In this document: positions 6,346 through 11,972 of the stretch, in pieces
Layout: every line of letters begins with the position of its first letter
Position numbering within the stretch: position 1 is the stretch's first letter
Source of the DNA: Candidatus Enterousia avistercoris
Lineage (GTDB): Bacteria > Pseudomonadota > Alphaproteobacteria > Rs-D84
DNA: 15,319 bases
Direction: 5' to 3'
NCBI GenBank assembly: GCA_017694255.1
Contig: JADINC010000032.1
Location: forward strand, 1 to 15,319
Notes under the pieces: generated by a model
The model's input: only the letters and a program-made list of their open reading frames with translations
Databases searched by the model: none
What the model was told of the DNA's origin: nothing
Translations under genes and position numbers: made by a program

Positions 6346-6394
6346 CTGGTTATCCAGCGGGGGTCATTTTAACGGCTTTTTCGCGAAAAATCAA
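6346..6394 (-). promoter_or_regulatory. rpsD promoter with palindrome in the spacer, and leader hairpin
   Basis: On the minus strand TTGATT (6394-6389), 17 bp and TAAAAT (6371-6366) form a good promoter. The perfect 14-bp palindrome TTTTTCGCGAAAAA (6377-6390) overlaps the -35 and the spacer, a position suited to a repressor. Just downstream, CTGG-ATAA-CCAG (6357-6346) could form a small hairpin at the 5' end of a leader of about 110 bases. No terminator for lemA is visible here, so lemA transcripts may also run into rpsD. Confidence 0.5.
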
Positions 6395-6416
6395 GTATTT
6401 TCTGTACGCCCTGAAA

Positions 6417-6956
6417 CTAGAACTTTACTTTTGGTGTCTGTTTTTCGGACTCATCCATTTCAAACAGTTTTTCTGGCGTTATATTAAACATGCGGGCAAC
6501 AATGTTTGATGGGAATTGTTCTATCTGGGTGTTCAGGCCCATGACAACATTATTATAAAACTGGCGCGATGCCTGGATTTTTGTTTCAGTGTCGGTCAAT
6601 TCACGCTGTAATTCCAAGAAATTTTCATTCGCACGCAATGTCGGATAATTTTCAGATAATGCAAATATGCTTTTAAGCGTTTCTGTTAATTTGTTTTCGG
6701 CGTCTGCCTTGGCCGGGCCGTTGGCCGCCATAGCCGCATCACGCGCACGCGTGACCGATTCCAATGTTTCACGTTCATGCTTTGCCGCACCACGAACCGT
6801 TTCAATCAGATTAGGAATTAAATCATAACGACGCTTTAACTGGGTATCGATTGTTGACCATGCTTCGCGTGCCTGGTTCCGGCGCGCGACCAGTCCGTTG
6901 TACACGGCAATAAAATATAACAATATTACGGCAACGATTGCAATTGTGGTCCACAT
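6417..6956 (-). CDS. lemA: LemA family membrane protein
   Basis: A 179-residue LemA-family protein. It has one N-terminal transmembrane helix (about residues 3-20) followed by a long helical domain. The family signature is clear: YNGLVARRNQAREAWSTID, LKRRYDLIPNLIETV, a central helix with ETLESVTRARDAAM, ALSENYPTLRANENFLELQRELTDTE, KIQASRQFYN and the C-terminal FPSNIVARMF. The family is widespread and its molecular function is not settled; the soluble part is expected to face away from the cytoplasm. AAAGGGGAT lies before the ATG. Unlike many lemA genes it is not next to a TPM-domain or M48 protease gene here. It lies between the HU terminator and rpsD on the same strand. Confidence 0.95.
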   Translation of the reverse strand: MWTTIAIVAVILLYFIAVYNGLVARRNQAREAWSTIDTQLKRRYDLIPNLIETVRGAAKHERETLESVTRARDAAMAANGPAKADAENKLTETLKSIFALSENYPTLRANENFLELQRELTDTETKIQASRQFYNNVVMGLNTQIEQFPSNIVARMFNITPEKLFEMDESEKQTPKVKF

Positions 6957-6995
6957 AGTAAAAATCCCCTTTGGTTTGTTTTTTATTATGTAGCT

Positions 6996-7024
6996 ATTCT
7001 AATTACTGTTTATGATAAATGCAA
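6996..7024 (-). promoter_or_regulatory. Probable lemA promoter
   Basis: On the minus strand TTGCAT (7024-7019), 17 bp and TAGAAT (7001-6996) lie between the HU terminator and lemA. The predicted transcript has a leader of about 33 bases with the AAAGGGGAT ribosome site. Confidence 0.45.
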
Positions 7025-7049
7025 GCAGTCGTTATTAATCAGCCAATAA

Positions 7050-7073
7050 AAAATCCCCCAATCGGGGGATTTT
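7050..7073 (-). terminator. Intrinsic terminator of the HU gene
   Basis: A perfect 10-bp stem (7050-7059 with 7064-7073, core ATCCCCC/GGGGGAT) with a 4-base loop and flanking A and T tracts begins one base after the HU stop codon. It would work in both directions. Confidence 0.9.
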
Positions 7074-7074
7074 A

Positions 7075-7347
7075 TTAATTCAACGCATCTTTCAATGCTT
7101 TGCCCGGCTTGAACTTTGGCTGGGTAGAGGCCGGAATCTTAATCGCGGCACCAGTCTGAGGATTGCGGCCGGTTGTTGCTTTGCGTTTTGCAGTTGTGAA
7201 TGTACCAAAACCAACCAAGCGAACTTCGCCTTTCTTTTTCAGTACTTTTGTAACAGTGTTGATAAACGCATCCAAGCATGCTGCCGCAGTTGCCTTGGTT
7301 ACTTCGACTTCGTTCGCGATTGCTTCAATCAATTGCTGTTTATTCAT
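7075..7347 (-). CDS. hup: HU-type DNA-binding protein
   Basis: A 90-residue nucleoid protein of the HU/IHF family that binds and bends DNA as a dimer. The helical N-terminus (MNKQQLIEAIANE...ATAAACLDAF) is followed by the signature strand VRLVGFGTFTTAKRKA, the arm with GRNPQTGAAIKIPA, and the C-terminal PKFKPGKALKDALN. The RNPxTG arm with the intercalating proline is intact. The homotypic features favour HU rather than an IHF subunit, but the specific paralogue cannot be named. The start at 7347 is chosen because AAAGGAG lies at ideal distance. An in-frame ATG 6 codons upstream overlaps that ribosome site and would be an artefact. It is preceded by a structured RNA region and followed at once by a terminator. 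Confidence 0.97.
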   Translation of the reverse strand: MNKQQLIEAIANEVEVTKATAAACLDAFINTVTKVLKKKGEVRLVGFGTFTTAKRKATTGRNPQTGAAIKIPASTQPKFKPGKALKDALN

Positions 7348-7377
7348 TTTTGTTTCTCCTTTCATATAAATTTATAT

Positions 7378-7503
7378 CAGGTGTCCGGCAGACCCCAGGC
7401 AATGCCGATGGAATCTGGCAACAGCGCCGTTATGCGCCATTTTACAAATATGCGATAACGCAACTTCACATATTCCATGGACATTGCCCGTCCTGCTTAC
7501 CCG
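7378..7503 (-). ncRNA. Candidate rod-shaped small RNA (6S-like?) upstream of HU
   Basis: The minus strand between HU and the next gene folds into one long rod of about 125 bases. Stems, 5' strand with 3' strand: 7503-7499 with 7382-7378; GCAGGAC 7496-7490 with 7393-7388 (one bulge); GGGCAATG 7489-7482 with 7404-7397; ATGGAAT 7478-7472 with 7414-7408. An asymmetric internal loop (11 and 13 bases) follows, then an apical hairpin 7460-7452 with 7437-7428. The closing stem begins within a few bases of the start predicted from the promoter upstream. A long interrupted hairpin with a large central bubble recalls 6S RNA, but the length is short and I cannot confirm conserved 6S bases. The SRP RNA tetraloop motif is absent. 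It could instead be the 5' leader of the HU mRNA. Confidence 0.5.
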
Positions 7504-7504
7504 A

Positions 7505-7533
7505 ATCGTAGAGAATTCGGCCCTTTAAGTCAA
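7505..7533 (-). promoter_or_regulatory. Strong promoter for the structured RNA (and perhaps HU)
   Basis: On the minus strand TTGACT (7533-7528), 17 bp and TACGAT (7510-7505) give one of the best -35 matches in the window. The predicted start at about 7499-7497 falls at the base of the rod-like RNA. There is no coding frame until HU about 150 bases later. Confidence 0.6.
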
Positions 7534-7592
7534 GCGCATATTTAACAAATGCGATTTTTTTAAAATGTTGACAAATTTATATGGATTATACG

Positions 7593-8069
7593 TTAATGTT
7601 GGACCGCGTCCGCAGGAACCGCGCGCACGCCGGGCGTATCACTTTCACACAGTACCCATTCACCAGGCGCACCGTTAATATGAACACTGCGAAAATAGTT
7701 CGGCGTCATAACAAAAATCGTAATGATTACAGATGCCCAAAATAACATCTTGGTCATTTGCCATGGCTTTTTAAAACTGTCCCTTTTAAACGAATCTGTT
7801 AACAAATTCTGGTACAGTGCCCACCCCCAACTGAACATCAGCAACATTATAACGAAAAACAATGCAATGATAAAATAATGCGAAAATGGACGCAATGCCG
7901 ACGCAAAACCATCCCAAAATGTACTGGCCGCGGGACAAACATACAAAACATTCGCAACCATGTCAGATGCAATATTCAGCGCGTCATTTGGTGCCAACTG
8001 TAAATCAAATGACGACACCATTACTATCGCAACCAATGCAACAATTGCAAATAACATTGTCGGTTTCAT
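7593..8069 (-). CDS. Small membrane protein of unknown function, three hydrophobic segments
   Basis: A 158-residue protein that I do not recognise. It has an N-terminal hydrophobic segment (about residues 4-21, either a signal peptide or a helix) and two further helices (about 64-88 and 106-124). A conserved-looking basic loop between them reads TDSFKRDSFKKPWQMTK. The last 35 residues are polar, with one Cys, and probably lie outside the membrane; another Cys at about residue 45 could pair with it. AAAGGA lies before the ATG, with a TATAAT -10 upstream. It is divergent from the glycosyltransferase gene, and the spacing lets the two promoters share a -35. No recognised secretion or transport gene flanks it, so no function is proposed. 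Confidence 0.75.
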   Translation of the reverse strand: MKPTMLFAIVALVAIVMVSSFDLQLAPNDALNIASDMVANVLYVCPAASTFWDGFASALRPFSHYFIIALFFVIMLLMFSWGWALYQNLLTDSFKRDSFKKPWQMTKMLFWASVIITIFVMTPNYFRSVHINGAPGEWVLCESDTPGVRAVPADAVQH

Positions 8070-8102
8070 ATGTTTTATTCCTTTGCATATTTTTTCAGGT
8101 GT

Positions 8103-8132
8103 ATTATATCATAAACAAGTAATAGATTGCAA
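8103..8132 (-). promoter_or_regulatory. Promoter of the small membrane protein gene
   Basis: On the minus strand TTGCAA (8132-8127), 18 bp and a perfect TATAAT (8108-8103) are followed by a leader of roughly 25 bases containing AAAGGA. The TTGCAA is palindromic and is also in place as the -35 of the divergent gene. Confidence 0.55.
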
Positions 8133-8155
8133 TTTTATAAACTTTTATTTACAAT
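8127..8155 (+). promoter_or_regulatory. Promoter of the glycosyltransferase gene, predicted leaderless
   Basis: On the plus strand TTGCAA (8127-8132), 17 bp and TACAAT (8150-8155) are followed by 7 bases and the ATG at 8163. No Shine-Dalgarno is seen. The -35 hexamer is the same palindromic TTGCAA used by the divergent promoter. Confidence 0.45.
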
Positions 8156-8162
8156 CGATGTC

Positions 8163-8984
8163 ATGATGTATAAGAAAAGTAATGTTGTCGTTGGTCTAAC
8201 AACCGTAAATACCGAAATGTTACAAATATCCGTTCCGGCACTGGGGCGGTTGCGCCAAAAATTCACACTGGTTATATATAACGATAATCCGATGGTCGCA
8301 CTGTCGCGGCGACAAATTCGCAAACTGGGGTACTGTGGGGATTTGCAAATTATAAACGGTACTGAAAACATTGGTACCGCGCGCGCACGCATGGCGGTGG
8401 TTGATGCGGCAATTGATGCCGGGATTCGCCCAGAATGGATTATATTTTGCGACGATGATGATATGCTGGTTGATTTGTCTGTGCCAGATGTATCAAATGA
8501 TAATTTCGCAGTGATTCAAAACGCTATTGTTATACGACACAGAATTTGCGACTTGTTGCGCGCGATGGATAATGCGACGGACATGGATGCAGATGGCGAA
8601 AACATAGAACTGGCGCGGCCAAATGTTGGATTTGCTGGGACATTGATGCGCTGGCACGTGGTTCGCGCAATGTTTGACGAAATGCGCAAAATTATTGATG
8701 CAATTCAAAAAATAGACGACGGTTTGGAATGGCGGGCGCCGGTGGATGCCATGATGTGGTCTTTTATGAATATATTCGCAAAGCACGAAAATCCAAATGC
8801 CGTGCCAATTTATATGGATAAAATAAACTATGTAAAAAATAAAATCGATACGCCACGTATAAAATACGGAAAATTGGCAATGCCGCTGCGCAACCCAGAA
8901 GAACACTGGCGCCGGGTTATATCACGATATAATGCGGTGATGAATGCGACGCTGGACGCAGCAGCCCTGCGGGGCGATGATTAA
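8163..8984 (+). CDS. GT-A fold (family 2-like) glycosyltransferase
   Basis: A 273-residue cytoplasmic protein with the layout of a GT-A nucleotide-sugar transferase. An opening strand VVVGLTTVN (residues 8-16) is followed by the FTLVIYNDNP strand (34-43). Next come NGTENIGTARARM (65-77), which matches the nucleotide-binding N-x-G-x-x-x-A-R-N-x-G type segment, and WIIFCDDDDML (92-102), carrying the DxD-type metal motif at 97-100. A later Asp195 in APVDAMMWSFM may be the acceptor-side base. Donor and acceptor are unknown. No membrane helix is present. The start is uncertain: ATGs at 8163 and 8166 fit the upstream -10 as leaderless starts, while a TTG at 8127 would overlap the -35. It is an orphan gene, not in a visible polysaccharide cluster. 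It is followed by alaS 94 bp later with its own promoter. Confidence 0.75.
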   Translation: MMYKKSNVVVGLTTVNTEMLQISVPALGRLRQKFTLVIYNDNPMVALSRRQIRKLGYCGDLQIINGTENIGTARARMAVVDAAIDAGIRPEWIIFCDDDDMLVDLSVPDVSNDNFAVIQNAIVIRHRICDLLRAMDNATDMDADGENIELARPNVGFAGTLMRWHVVRAMFDEMRKIIDAIQKIDDGLEWRAPVDAMMWSFMNIFAKHENPNAVPIYMDKINYVKNKIDTPRIKYGKLAMPLRNPEEHWRRVISRYNAVMNATLDAAALRGDD

Positions 8985-9019
8985 TTTGATATATTTTTCC
9001 ATAAAACATAAATATCTGA

Positions 9020-9048
9020 TTGAAACTGGCGGGCAATGTGTTTAAAAT
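9020..9048 (+). promoter_or_regulatory. alaS promoter
   Basis: TTGAAA (9020-9025), 17 bp and TAAAAT (9043-9048) lie in the 94-bp gap before alaS. The predicted leader of about 24 bases contains AGGGGA at 9064-9069, 9 bases before the ATG. Confidence 0.6.
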
Positions 9049-9078
9049 TGCACCGATAAATTTAGGGGATTTTATAAA

Positions 9079-11139
9079 ATGAACTACAATGATATTCGTA
9101 AAACATTCTTGGATTACTTTGAATCACATGGGCATAAAATCGTGCCATCGGCATCACTGATACCGAATGACCCAACATTATTATTTACTGTTGCGGGCAT
9201 GGTCCCATGGAAGGGTATTTTACAAGGAACCGAACCCGCATTCGCCCCACGCGTTGCAGATGTGCAAAAATGTATTCGCGCGGGTGGAAAGCATAATGAT
9301 TTGGACGAGGTTGGATTTGACGGACGCCATCATACATTCTTTGAAATGTTGGGTAATTGGTCATTTGGTGATTATTTCAAGGCGGGCGCGATTGAAATGT
9401 CATGGGATTTGTTGACCAATGTATTAAAACTGGATCCGGCGCGGCTGCGTGTCACCACACATGTTTCGGACGACGAATCAACAGAAATCTGGCGCAAGGT
9501 TGCCGGCAAGGAAGCAATCCGTCTGGGCGATAAAGATAACTGGTGGTCGGCGGGCGACACGGGACCATGCGGACCATGCACGGAAATATTCTATGATTTT
9601 GGTGCCGATATCGAAAACGAAGATGACCGTTGGGTTGAAATCTGGAACGATGTTTTTATGCAATTTGATCGTGATGCGAATGGAAATCTGACGCCATTGC
9701 CAAAGCAAAATGTCGATACAGGCGCGGGGCTGGAACGCTGGGCGGCATTATTACAGGGCAAGGTTGATAATTATGACACCGACCTGTTTTCTGCATTAAT
9801 TTCCGCCACCGAAGATATTGTCGGCGTAAAAAAGACGCCGGAAAATGTTGCATCATTCAAGGTTATTGCTGATCACCTGCGGGCGGTTGGATTTGCAATT
9901 GCCGATGGTGTTATCCCCAGCAACACAGACCGCGGGTATGTTATTCGCCGAATACTGCGCCGTGCAATGCGTCATGGGCAATTGTTGGGGCATCGTGGGG
10001 CATTGTTATCAAAACTGTATCCGGCATTGATTACCGAAATGGGCGCGGCATATCCAGAATTGGGGCGCGAAGAAAAACGCGTTGTTGAAATTATTCAAAA
10101 CGAAGAAAATGCGTTTGCGGACATGCTGCAAAACGGCATTAAGTTATTAGATAATGAAATTCCAAAAATTCAAAATAATATCTTGCCGGGGGAAATTGCG
10201 TTCAAGTTATTTGACACATATGGTTTCCCATTAGATTTAACGCAAATGATTCTGCGCGAAAAAAATATCGATGTTGATGTCGCAGGCTTTGAACGCGCAA
10301 TGGGCGAACAAAAAGAACGCAGTCGCGCCAATACCAAAGGAACGCGCACACTGTGGGAATCGCAAACTCAATTGCCGGCAACAGATGACACAACAAAATA
10401 TGCCCCGGACGATAAACTGGAATCCAAAGTGTTGGCAATACTGCGCGATGGTGAATTTGTTGAATCTGCATCAGCTGGGGATGATGTTGAAGTTGCATTA
10501 GATAAAACAAATTTCTATGGCACCCAGGGTGGTCAGGTTGGCGACAGTGGTGAATTAAAAAATCTGGATGGGCAAACAGTAATGAATGTCGGCGAAGCCG
10601 GTCGTGTTGACAATATTGTTATTCACAAAGGCACATTGACGGCAGATTTACATGTTGGCGATGTGGTAAAGACCGTGATTAATTCCGCGGTACGCACACA
10701 AACAACGCGCGCCCATACCGCAACACATTTATTACAAGCCGCATTGCGTCATGTTCTGAATGAAGATGTTGAACAGCGCGGATCTAAGGTTTCACCAGAT
10801 TCTGTGCGTTTTGACTTTTCATTTGGTCGTCCGATGACCACCGAAGAGAAACAATCTGTCGAAGATTTGGTTAACAAATGGATTGATGCCGATATGCCGG
10901 TTGCGCACGAAGAAATGTCCATGACGGACGCAAAATCACGCGGTGCGATGGCGTTGTTTGGCGAAAAATACGGCGATGTGGTAAAGGTTATTACCGCTGG
11001 CGATGTATCTTGCGAACTGTGTGGTGGAACACATGTTTATCATACAGGTGAAATAAAGCATGCAAAAATAAATAAAGAAAAATCAATCAGCAGTGGTGTG
11101 CGTCGTATAACGATGTCGGTTGGAACATTGGCAGAATAA
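9079..11139 (+). CDS. alaS: Alanine--tRNA ligase lacking the C-terminal C-Ala (DHHA1) domain
   Basis: AlaRS charges tRNA-Ala and edits mischarged Ser and Gly. The class II catalytic core is complete at the N-terminus: FTVAGMVPWK near 36-45, VQKCIRAGGKHNDLD (62-76), FFEMLGNWSFGDYF (87-100), DTGPCGPCTEIFYD and NVDTGAGLERW. The tRNA-recognition domain (DHLRAVGFAIADG, RGYVIRRILRRAMRHG) follows. The editing domain is present with its zinc ligands His546, His550, Cys648 and His652 (HTATH and CGGTH). The protein stops at residue 686, only about 34 residues after that motif. Typical bacterial AlaRS has about 870 residues, ending in a coiled coil and the C-Ala domain that joins the active and editing sites. 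A terminator follows at once and I see no remnant of the missing domain, so the short form looks real rather than frameshifted. Confidence 0.96.
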   Translation: MNYNDIRKTFLDYFESHGHKIVPSASLIPNDPTLLFTVAGMVPWKGILQGTEPAFAPRVADVQKCIRAGGKHNDLDEVGFDGRHHTFFEMLGNWSFGDYFKAGAIEMSWDLLTNVLKLDPARLRVTTHVSDDESTEIWRKVAGKEAIRLGDKDNWWSAGDTGPCGPCTEIFYDFGADIENEDDRWVEIWNDVFMQFDRDANGNLTPLPKQNVDTGAGLERWAALLQGKVDNYDTDLFSALISATEDIVGVKKTPENVASFKVIADHLRAVGFAIADGVIPSNTDRGYVIRRILRRAMRHGQLLGHRGALLSKLYPALITEMGAAYPELGREEKRVVEIIQNEENAFADMLQNGIKLLDNEIPKIQNNILPGEIAFKLFDTYGFPLDLTQMILREKNIDVDVAGFERAMGEQKERSRANTKGTRTLWESQTQLPATDDTTKYAPDDKLESKVLAILRDGEFVESASAGDDVEVALDKTNFYGTQGGQVGDSGELKNLDGQTVMNVGEAGRVDNIVIHKGTLTADLHVGDVVKTVINSAVRTQTTRAHTATHLLQAALRHVLNEDVEQRGSKVSPDSVRFDFSFGRPMTTEEKQSVEDLVNKWIDADMPVAHEEMSMTDAKSRGAMALFGEKYGDVVKVITAGDVSCELCGGTHVYHTGEIKHAKINKEKSISSGVRRITMSVGTLAE

Positions 11140-11165
11140 AAAGCGCCCCAAACGGGGCGTTTTTT
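11138..11165. terminator. Bidirectional intrinsic terminator between alaS and prmC
   Basis: CGCCCC (11144-11149) pairs with GGGGCG (11154-11159), extended by a G-T pair and A/T tracts on both sides. It overlaps the alaS stop on the left and the prmC stop on the right, so the two converging genes share it. Confidence 0.9.
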
Positions 11166-11937
11166 ATAGTTGAAATATTAATACGCGTTCGATACCAGAC
11201 AAATCATTTTCAGAACGAATAAATTTCCATCCGGCGGTTGTGAATATTTTTCGTACATCGCGCCCCGCCCCATCACCAATTTCCAGGTATATTTTACCGC
11301 CGCGTTTAATCCATTTGCGCGCATTTTTTGCAATTGCGTCATATGCCGCCAGTCCATTGTTTTTGGCATACAATGCCATTTTTGGATCATGTGATGCGCC
11401 AATATCAACCCGTGTATCGCCACGCGCAATATATGGCGGATTTGATACGATTATGTCAAAGCGTGGTTGGCGGATTATGTTTTGTTTTGTAAAATCGCCA
11501 ATTTTTACATAAACACTGTCTGTGGCATTTAAATCGCGAACATTTTTTCGTGCAACGCGCGCCGCGCCGCGCGATTTTTCAATTGCCAAAACATGCGCGT
11601 TTGGGATGTTTTTTGCCAATGCCACGGCAATGCAACCGGTGCCGGTGCCTAAATCCAGAATCTGCACACCGTTATTATGATTTACATCTGATATAACAGC
11701 CGAAACCAATGTTTCGGTATCTGGGCGTGGATCCAGTGTGTATTTATTTGTATAAAATCGCAACCCATAGAACCATTTCTGGTGGATTATTTTCGCAACT
11801 GGCACCCCACGGCGCAAAGCGCGTGCCATACACCAAACTTTTATTTTTGAAAAATTTGTCGTATTTTCAGTTATTACCCGCGCGGCGCGAATGCCACCGG
11901 CACGCATCAGGATTTCAAATGCTTGATTTATTGTCAT
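11164..11937 (-). CDS. prmC: Peptide chain release factor glutamine methyltransferase PrmC (HemK)
   Basis: PrmC N5-methylates the glutamine of the GGQ motif in release factors 1 and 2, using S-adenosylmethionine. The 257-residue protein has a short helical N-terminal domain (about 1-65), then the linker YTNKYTLDPRPDTETLV (62-78) with the family's PRPDTE. The Rossmann methyltransferase domain carries motif I DLGTGTGCIA (95-104), an acidic strand end AIE (118-120), and the catalytic NPPY at 166-169 in IVSNPPYIARG. It is about 20 residues shorter than the E. coli enzyme, mainly in the N-terminal domain. It is not next to prfA here. There is no Shine-Dalgarno. A TATAAT lies 6 bases before the ATG, predicting a leaderless mRNA made from a promoter shared with the divergent M23 gene. 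Confidence 0.93.
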   Translation of the reverse strand: MTINQAFEILMRAGGIRAARVITENTTNFSKIKVWCMARALRRGVPVAKIIHQKWFYGLRFYTNKYTLDPRPDTETLVSAVISDVNHNNGVQILDLGTGTGCIAVALAKNIPNAHVLAIEKSRGAARVARKNVRDLNATDSVYVKIGDFTKQNIIRQPRFDIIVSNPPYIARGDTRVDIGASHDPKMALYAKNNGLAAYDAIAKNARKWIKRGGKIYLEIGDGAGRDVRKIFTTAGWKFIRSENDLSGIERVLIFQL

Positions 11938-11972
11938 AAACCAATTATAATCCGATGCATGAAAAAAGTAAA
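11923..11972. promoter_or_regulatory. Bidirectional promoter: one palindromic -10 for two leaderless genes
   Basis: Between the prmC and M23 start codons lie only 21 bp, centred on the palindrome ATTATAAT (11944-11951). Rightward: TTGATT (11923-11928), 17 bp, TATAAT (11946-11951), 7 bases, ATG at 11959. Leftward: TTTACT (11972-11967), 17 bp, TATAAT (11949-11944), 6 bases, ATG at 11937. Each -35 lies inside the coding start of the opposite gene. Neither gene has a Shine-Dalgarno. Confidence 0.6.

Noticed and set aside
7348..7365. Upstream ATG adding six residues to HU
   Set aside because: That ATG immediately precedes and overlaps the AAAGGAG ribosome site of the ATG at 7347, and HU proteins conventionally begin at MNK.
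7378..7503. SRP (4.5S) RNA as identity of the structured RNA
   Set aside because: The conserved GGAAGGAAGCAGCC-type apical motif is absent. 6S-like remains only a suggestion from overall shape.
7535..7560. Hairpin CGCAT...ATGCG followed by a T-run on the plus strand
   Set aside because: It looks like a terminator only for plus-strand transcription, and no plus-strand gene precedes it. On the minus strand it lacks a T-run and abuts a -35.
11923..11958. N-terminal extension of the M23 peptidase
   Set aside because: It would make the promoter hexamers coding and overlap the prmC start. The ATG at 11959 begins a normal MKK-type anchored N-terminus.
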